Source: Guyanagaster necrorhizus (taxonomy: Eukaryota > Basidiomycota > Agaricomycetes > Agaricales > Physalacriaceae). From it: DNA of 64,000 nucleotides. The notes under the pieces were generated by a model. That model searched no databases and had not been told where the DNA came from. It worked only from the letters and a program-made list of their open reading frames with translations. The stretch covers positions 805,225 to 869,224 of the forward strand of contig NW_025064886.1 in assembly GCF_019112545.1 (NCBI RefSeq), written 5' to 3'. Below are positions 58,203 to 64,000 of the stretch, one piece after another (within the stretch, counting starts at the first letter, position 1; every line of letters starts with the position of its first letter). The position numbers and the translations under genes were made by a program.

Positions 58203-60788
58203 TGTTCTCTCTGCTCGCATCGGCTGTTGTTCTTACTCTCTTGCGCCCCCATCCTGCTGCCGGCGTGGCGGTCGCTGCATCGTCCGAAGGTGGCGGGAAG
58301 GGTGAGGCAAACTTGAAAGAATTCACTATCGACCTTGTCAACAACGCGTTGGCGCCTGACGGCTTTCTTAGGAGTAAGGCTTACCTTTTCTGCGGAGTTG
58401 CCAAACTGACTTCGTGTAAATTCAATCTACAGGCACAATTGTTGCCAATGGAACGTAAGGATATTCTTTGTCTCTTCGTCTCATATATCCTGAAGATATC
58501 TTCAGCTACCCTGGGCCTCCGATCTTGGTTAACAAGAACGACATTTTGTCGATCACGCTTCACAATGACCTGGTTTGTACCCCGTCGCTGGTTCTACCAT
58601 CTGTCTCACACGTTATCAGGTCGATCCTTCGATGCGTCTTTCCACTTCACTGGTAAGCTCTTAACATTACGTGACGCGCATCTAATAATCGTCACTTTAG
58701 GATCTGGATGGCATCTTCTTCACGACAGAGAACTTGTGGAACGAAGGATCTCCTTTTGTCACTACCTGTCCTATCGGGCCGGGCGCGTCTTACACTTACA
58801 TTGTTGATCTCAGCGAATTCGGTCAAACCGGGACCTTCTGGTATCATAGGTATTACCCACTGGGTTCATGCAATATCAAACTGTCCTGATCATGTATTGC
58901 GCAGTCAATTGAGCATTCAGTATATTGATGTAGGTAGCATTTGCCTGAGGGTGTTTAACCATACTCATAACTTCTCTCTTTTCCAGGGATTCCGTGGCCC
59001 ATTGATCGTCTACGGTACGCCGTCTGTGTATGTTTGGTAGATCTATTTCCTAGAACGATATTCAGATCCCGAGGATCCTCTGGCTCATCTCTATGATGTT
59101 GACGATGAATCCACGGTAGAACCGACTGGTCATAGATTCTTTCCCTGCCACTTACTTTACTTTCCAGATCATCCAACTGGGTGATTGGTGGCACAACAGC
59201 ACACTTCCAATGCTCCAGCAATTTGAGGCCACTGGAATTATCCCGTAAGCTCGTCGGGTTTTCGTTCCTACCCTATTGTCCCTGACAAGCCACTCCCACA
59301 GTGTCTCCGACTCTGGCACAGTAAACGGCTTTGGCCGCTTCAACGGCGGTCCCGAAATCGACTGGTCGGTGATTAATGTCGTGCCGGGCAAGCGATACCG
59401 GTTCCGCATCATCAACGAGTCGGCGCGGAACGTCTTCACTTTCTCGATTGATAAGCACAGCTTAACGGTCTGTCCTTCTAGACTAGATTGTAACTGTGAT
59501 GTTCATGTATATATCTGCCTAGGTCATTGAAGCCGACGGAGTGGAGCTCACTCCTTCGGTAGTCGACACCGTTCAGATGTTAGCTGGTCAACGATACTCC
59601 GTTGTTGTACGTTTTGCGTTAACTGTCGAAGATGATCACCTTTGACAATATCTTTGTTCACAGGTTCACGCCGACCAACGTGTTGACAACTACTGGATTA
59701 ATGCGCCATATGTAGGTGCCCTTTCGCGTGGACGTCTGGTTACCTTACATATTGTAATTCAGGTTGGCGGTAACGCGTTGAACAATTTAAACCGTACGTC
59801 TTTGTCTCTTCCAGGATGGTAGTACTCAACCGTCTCCAGAAAACGCTACCTTGTCCCGAGCCATCTTGCGATACGCAGGTGCGCCTAGGCAAGACCCTAC
59901 TGCTCCCATGACTCAAGGCCCAGTCAACGGCGTTCCTTTGATTGAAGGCAACCTCCGCCCTCTAGTCCCAGAATCGGTGAGTTTTCGGCTTACACACGAT
60001 GCATTCACGCGTCTTGATGCGTCCTTCCCAGGCGCCACCCGCTGACGTGAACATAACCCTTGAGTTTGTTAACATTGCCGGAAAAGCAATTTGGAACGTC
60101 AACAATGTGTCATACGTTCCTCCTGTGGTTCCTACCCTTATGAAGGTCATCGAGGGCGACATTGAGACTTCCGACTTCAATGAGACGGAGAACACCTTTA
60201 TCCTTCCGGCTAATAAGACCATTCAGATTACATTCCCACCGAAGTGAGTTTATTCTTATCCTTTGTTTGAGTCGTGCTGATGGCGACTGATAGTGATGAT
60301 GATGACGCGCATCGTAAGTTTCTTCTACGCCGTCTGCTCTACGACCTTGGCACTGACATCTATGCGTAGCGATTCATATGCATGGCGTACGTTCCTGGTC
60401 ACATGTTGTCGATATCACCGATCTCACTCTGATGTCTTTAGATGAACTTCTGGTTGATCAAGTCCAACAGCACCGACGAGATTAACACGAAGGATCCCAT
60501 TAAGCGTGACATTGTTGCCGCCGGTGCTGCTGGTGCTATGATTCGGTTCAGGACCGATAAGCCCGGTATGATTTCTTCTCCGCTGGTTCTTCTTTCGCCT
60601 TGGTAACAAGTAGCTGCCACCCCTCAGGCCCTTGGTTCTTCCACTGTCACATCTTCTGGCACTTGCAAGCCGGCCTCGCCACGGTGATGTTGGCGGATCC
60701 AGGTGACGCCGCCAACCAGATTGAGCCTGACGCGGTCTGGGACAGTCTCTGCCCTGCATATGATGCCCTTTTCCCGGCACAACAATGA
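58203..60788 (+). CDS. Laccase-like multicopper oxidase lacking trinuclear copper ligands
   Basis: Secreted three-cupredoxin-domain protein of laccase length with signal peptide MFSLLASAVVLTLLRPHPAA. Typical segments: TIVANGTYPGPPILVNKNDI, NEGSPFVTTCPIGPGASYTY, LGDWWHNSTLP, VNVVPGKRYRFRIINESARN, IEADGVELTPSVVDTVQML, AGQRYSVVVHAD, NYWINAPYVG. Copper motifs: L1, normally HWHG, reads SLDLDGIF (58701-58712); L2, normally WYHSH, reads WYHSQLSIQYIDG (58842-58908); L3 reads HPIHMHGMNFWLI (about 60307-60460); L4 reads HCHIFWHLQAGLA (60639-60660). The type 1 site (His in L3, Cys and His in L4) is present, but three of the eight type 2/3 His are replaced (Asp, Asp, Gln). About a dozen short introns; frames and splice sites are otherwise clean. 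Oxygen reduction by the normal route is unlikely. Confidence 0.9.
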
Positions 60789-61209
60789 TATTTGAAACTC
60801 AGGGACGGACGATACTTTGAATTGATAACTATTTTTCATATGTACATATCTTCAGCGTCTTTTTTTGTTGTCTGTGTGTCTGTGTGATCTGTGTATTGAT
60901 GTATAGCGGTTGAATATCTGTACAATCAAAATGGAGCAGTGTTTTTTTTTGGCACCGTTCAGGCGAGCTACGCGTTGAGCAAAACGTCAGTTACTATAGA
61001 TTGCCAATGTTTGTCCGGACCTTGCCGCACCAAGCAGGAGGAAGCCGGGCCGCATATATGTTTGACACGGGGACCTGTTTTATCTCAACACGGCAAATCG
61101 CCAAAATCCCTCACCACACCCAGAATTTGACAATGGTAGCAGCCTTGGAGATTTATGCTGTACCAAAGTACAAGTGACAACTCCCGCTCTAAGGGCACCA
61201 AAAACATTA
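60789..61209. other. Convergent 3' region
   Basis: About 420 bp between convergent stops. Contains TG-rich sequence (TGTGTGTCTGTGTGATCTGTG) at about 60872-60895 and a T run near 60942. No gene. Confidence 0.6.
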
Positions 61210-62604
61210 CTACAGACCGTCGTCCAGCGGGCTAAGACCCTGCGCCGTGCCAAGCAGTTGCTCGAACTGGAATCGATACCGTTCGACAAGCGCTCGGTCA
61301 ACCATAAACATCTCAAAGGCGGCCGGGTCCAGTTTCCCACTGTATTCGGACAAAACTGCCAGGAAGAGCAAGGTTAGCTTGGAGCCAGAAGTATCAGGAA
61401 ACGGCCTGAGCGCACCCTTGAGACCGTCTTGCTGGGCAACATCAGTGCGCACGCTCCATCCACCGAGGGCGGTCTGGCGTTCCTCCGAGAGAAGCCAGTT
61501 GAGGTAGAGCTTCGCAGCGTGGGGATGCTCTGCTGTCTCAAATATCGCTGCCCGTTGAGCCCAAATAATACTATGACTAAAGTCACTCTCTGGTAACTGC
61601 TGGAACACCCCGGAACTGCCGTTTGTGAAACCGGTGTCTGTGGTAAATGACACGGCCCGGTCATTGTCGGCCAAAAGGATACTGGCGGGAGTAGCAGTTC
61701 CACGGACCCACTGAACGTCTTGCGCGATGAAGCTATTGATGGCGTCCCAGCCGTGCGTTTGCTGGATCTTGTAGAACCTGCCAATTCATCAGTCACAAGC
61801 TCGGAGAAGAATGGCCCGAGAAGGCTCACTCGAAAAGGACCGCATCGTCGTCGTTAGGATAGGTTGACACGATCTTTCCCTTCCATTTAGGATCCAGGTA
61901 ATCCAGGAACTCAATAGGCGCCTCAGACACGTCAATTTTCGCTGTGGCGAAGTTGTTGGTGAATATCAAGTACGCAATTCCTCTACGACGTCAAACCGTT
62001 CTTTCCTCAGCCGACGCTGCGGAATTAGAAGTTTGGAAGGACTTACACATAGGTAGCTTGATCGGCATCCTTGATGTCATCCGGAATCTGGTCCCACCCT
62101 GCTGGCTTGTACGAAAGGAGCTGTGAAAAAACGTCGGTCAGGACAAGGACCACCACCTCTTAATACCGGCTACTCACGCGTCCTTCTTCCTTCCACCTGA
62201 TGAAGTCGTGGAGTGTCTGCAAATGAGCAACGTCTGTACCTGCTATCCCTGTCTGGTTCAGTGATCGGTCGATGACACTGTCGTGATACTGCCAAGGGAT
62301 AACCAGTTAGCCACTGCCATGAACGATGACAAGACGACAGTACCTTCGACAGGTCGACCGTAAGCGTAATATTGATCTTCGGAAATTTCTCTTGGAAGGC
62401 TTGGATGACAGAGTCCTGCTGGTTCTTCTCGTCGCCACCGGCCTTGACGATGAGCTGACCTCCCTCGGCGATGGCGAGATCGTACAGCTCATCGAGAGAA
62501 AGGGTCTCCACTCCATCATCCTGTTGTCTCCCACCGACAACGGCAGCGGCCGCTAGGGATCCTGATAGGAATGATACCCCGAGGAGGACAGAATGGAAGC
62601 GCAT
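61210..62604 (-). CDS. Secreted bacterial-type (Fe3+ ABC) substrate-binding protein
   Basis: Type II periplasmic-binding-protein fold as in bacterial ABC iron-transport binding proteins, with a eukaryotic signal peptide: MRFHSVLLGVSFLSGSLAAA. Then SLDELYDLAIAEGGQLIVKA, GGDEKNQQDSVIQAFQEKFP, KINITLTVDLSKYHDSVIDR, DVAHLQTLHDFIRWKEEGRL, LDPKWKGKIVSTYPNDDDAV, LFEFYKIQQTHGWDAINSF, QWVRGTATPASILLADNDRA, EHPHAAKLYLNWLLSEERQ, GWSVRTDVAQ, and a C-terminal VERYRFQFEQLLGTAQGLSP. Four or five introns show it is a resident eukaryotic gene. Ligand unknown; no ABC transporter lies in the window. Bacterial origin by ancient transfer is likely but not testable here. Confidence 0.85.
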
Positions 62605-63491
62605 GATACTGGCTGTTGAGGACACAGGAAAAAAGGTGGAGAAAAGACGCATTTTCTGACGTCCAACATGTCTCGCCTTTATACTTGTGGCCAGTTTAAC
62701 CCGACACATATTGGGATCGACACATTTAAATTACGATGCATTTGGCAGTATGTAATAAGCACAGCAAATGATGCGCCTAGGCGAAATTTGCTCTAATTCT
62801 GCCGTTCTTTCGAACACGGAGAGGTAAAGGAGCCTTTGCATTGTTAACACACCGTGTGGTGTGGTATGTTTTGCTTTCCGATAAGGTAAAGTCTTACCCA
62901 CGACAACCCACGATAAATGCAAATACATCGCCGACGGGGCAACAGAAAAAGTGATGGTACATTGATGGCGGAAGATTATGCTTGTCGGAAGGCAAGAGTT
63001 TCATTCTGATCGCTGTCCCTGAGAAGGATCCGTACAAGGAGTCTGCTACTGGACTGCTCTGGCCACAAGTTCCCCACAAATTCTCCTGCAGAGTAGCGGC
63101 TAGCCAAGACTATGGTCAAAGAAAAACCCTATGAAGACGCTAATAGCATCCGGATTAACCTTGGATCACAGCCGTGATTTGCATTCGGGTGTGTCGTCTT
63201 GGCTTTTGCAGCGCACATGTGCTATTCCCGCTCTTCATCCAGGGTGCGCTTGTCTCAAGCCTGTCTATGCATGATTCTCCAGTTTCTTGATCTACTCATA
63301 CTTCTGAGATCCATTCCAGAACTCGCGATAGTATACGGCATTGGTCTAAGGGCAGCGAAAACTTGTACTATGACACCATTTAAACAGTGCTCTACACATC
63401 GGACATACGTGGCAACCGAATGTAAAGCCTCTTTGAGTCCCGTCTTGAAAACTAAGATTAAAATAGAAGATGTAGTATAGAAGATATGAGA
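62605..63491. other. Intergenic, nothing certain
   Basis: About 890 bp. A 93-codon plus-strand frame at 63199-63480 has no recognised domain. Confidence 0.4.
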
Positions 63492-64000
63492 AGGCTTGAC
63501 ACCAAGAAGAAGCCTGGAAGCTTTGTTGATTGAGAAGCTGGGAATGGGGAATGCTATCGGGCGGTGATGCCTAAATCAAGCTGCTCATGGTTGACGTAAT
63601 GTTTTCCTTTCGCACGTCCGCGTCCTCGACTTTTCCTATAAGCAAGCTCTTGGCCTTATCTGCGCAGCCAGTATGCCACGTTGAGAACATCGAATCAAGC
63701 ATATGAAATGACATATAGCTGGTTCGGTGCCAGTTAGAACCCAACCTTTCTTTTGCTATTTATCAGCTGGAAACAGTCACCTGCCGGGAGGGCATCAAAG
63801 TAACAGATACCGCTCGTGATTACGTTCAGTATCGTTCTCTTTGCAGAGGAATCGGCCACGTCTGTGTGGTTTTGATTGTTACTCCAAATGACGGCGAAAT
63901 GTTCACCTATGAACTGTTCAGGGCATTTGCGACTAATTTCGGGAATGCTGTCGCACTCTCCAAGTAAGTACCTGTTTTGCTATTTTACTTCTTTCCTTAC
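63492..64000 (+). repeat. Direct repeat, copy B (truncated by window end)
   Basis: Gap-free match to 48343-48851 at about 96.5% identity, same orientation, 15,149 bp away. It is still matching at the last base of the window, so the repeat is longer than 509 bp. The open stretch with AYELFRAFATNF-type sequence is preserved (here TYELFRAFATNFGNAVALSK). Confidence 0.85.

Noticed and set aside
60870..60900. TG-rich tract as a possible Z-DNA or telomere-like repeat
   Set aside because: Short, imperfect and in a convergent 3' region; no reason to assign function.
61374..61829. 151-codon minus-strand frame in the binding-protein gene
   Set aside because: Same strand but another frame of a gene with clear family motifs.
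63492..64000. Direct repeat as an LTR of a retrotransposon spanning 48.3-64 kb
   Set aside because: The 15 kb between copies contains host genes (histones, GMC-unrelated enzymes, laccase-like) and no reverse transcriptase, integrase or primer-binding site was seen.

Overview
The window is nuclear DNA of a filamentous basidiomycete, most likely an Agaricomycete. Nearly every gene is cut by several 50-65 nt GT-AG introns. H2A and H2B form a divergent pair. The gene content (secreted GMC oxidase, laccase-type protein, an expanded multi-pass membrane family, an F-box/LRR-like protein, NCS1 and allantoate-type MFS permeases) is typical of wood- or litter-decay mushrooms. No rRNA, tRNA, CRISPR or intact transposon was recognised.

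Layout. 0-18 kb: the 3' end of an N-carbamoyl-amino-acid hydrolase-type nitrilase, then a family of SAM-dependent methyltransferase paralogues (MT1, MT3-MT7 apparently intact, plus one truncated relic). These are interleaved with a class II aldolase-type gene, an NCS1 nucleobase/hydantoin permease and a URC1-type GTP-cyclohydrolase-II-like uracil-catabolism gene. 18-29 kb: a bromodomain protein, a mitochondrial MCUR1/Put6-7-type coiled-coil protein, aspartate aminotransferase, a damaged DapA-family aldolase and a Dal5-type MFS permease. 28.7-34.8 kb: a DUF1445 (D-glutamate-cyclase-type) gene followed in the same orientation by a complete 5-oxoprolinase. 35-39 kb: poorly resolved hypothetical sequence and a Get5/Mdy2 homologue. 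39.8-52 kb: four members of a multi-pass membrane family (one degenerate), a secreted GMC oxidase, and the first copy of a repeat of at least 509 bp. 54-57 kb: H2A/H2B and an F-box-like protein. 58-62.6 kb: a laccase-like multicopper oxidase lacking copper ligands, and a secreted bacterial-type solute-binding protein. The window ends inside the second copy of the repeat.

Two themes stand out. One is nitrogen recovery from cyclic or carbamoylated compounds: N-carbamoylase, NCS1 permease, URC1, allantoate-type permease, D-glutamate cyclase family, 5-oxoprolinase and aspartate aminotransferase lie within 35 kb. Co-function is an inference from proximity. The other is local duplication and decay: an inverted methyltransferase segment, a methyltransferase whose frameshift appears to be absorbed by a moved splice donor, a DapA gene with two lesions, a relic membrane protein, and a laccase fold without its trinuclear copper ligands.

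Exon boundaries were read by eye from splice signals and family conservation. CDS coordinates span first to last coding base including introns. Family names come from recognised motifs, not database searches.
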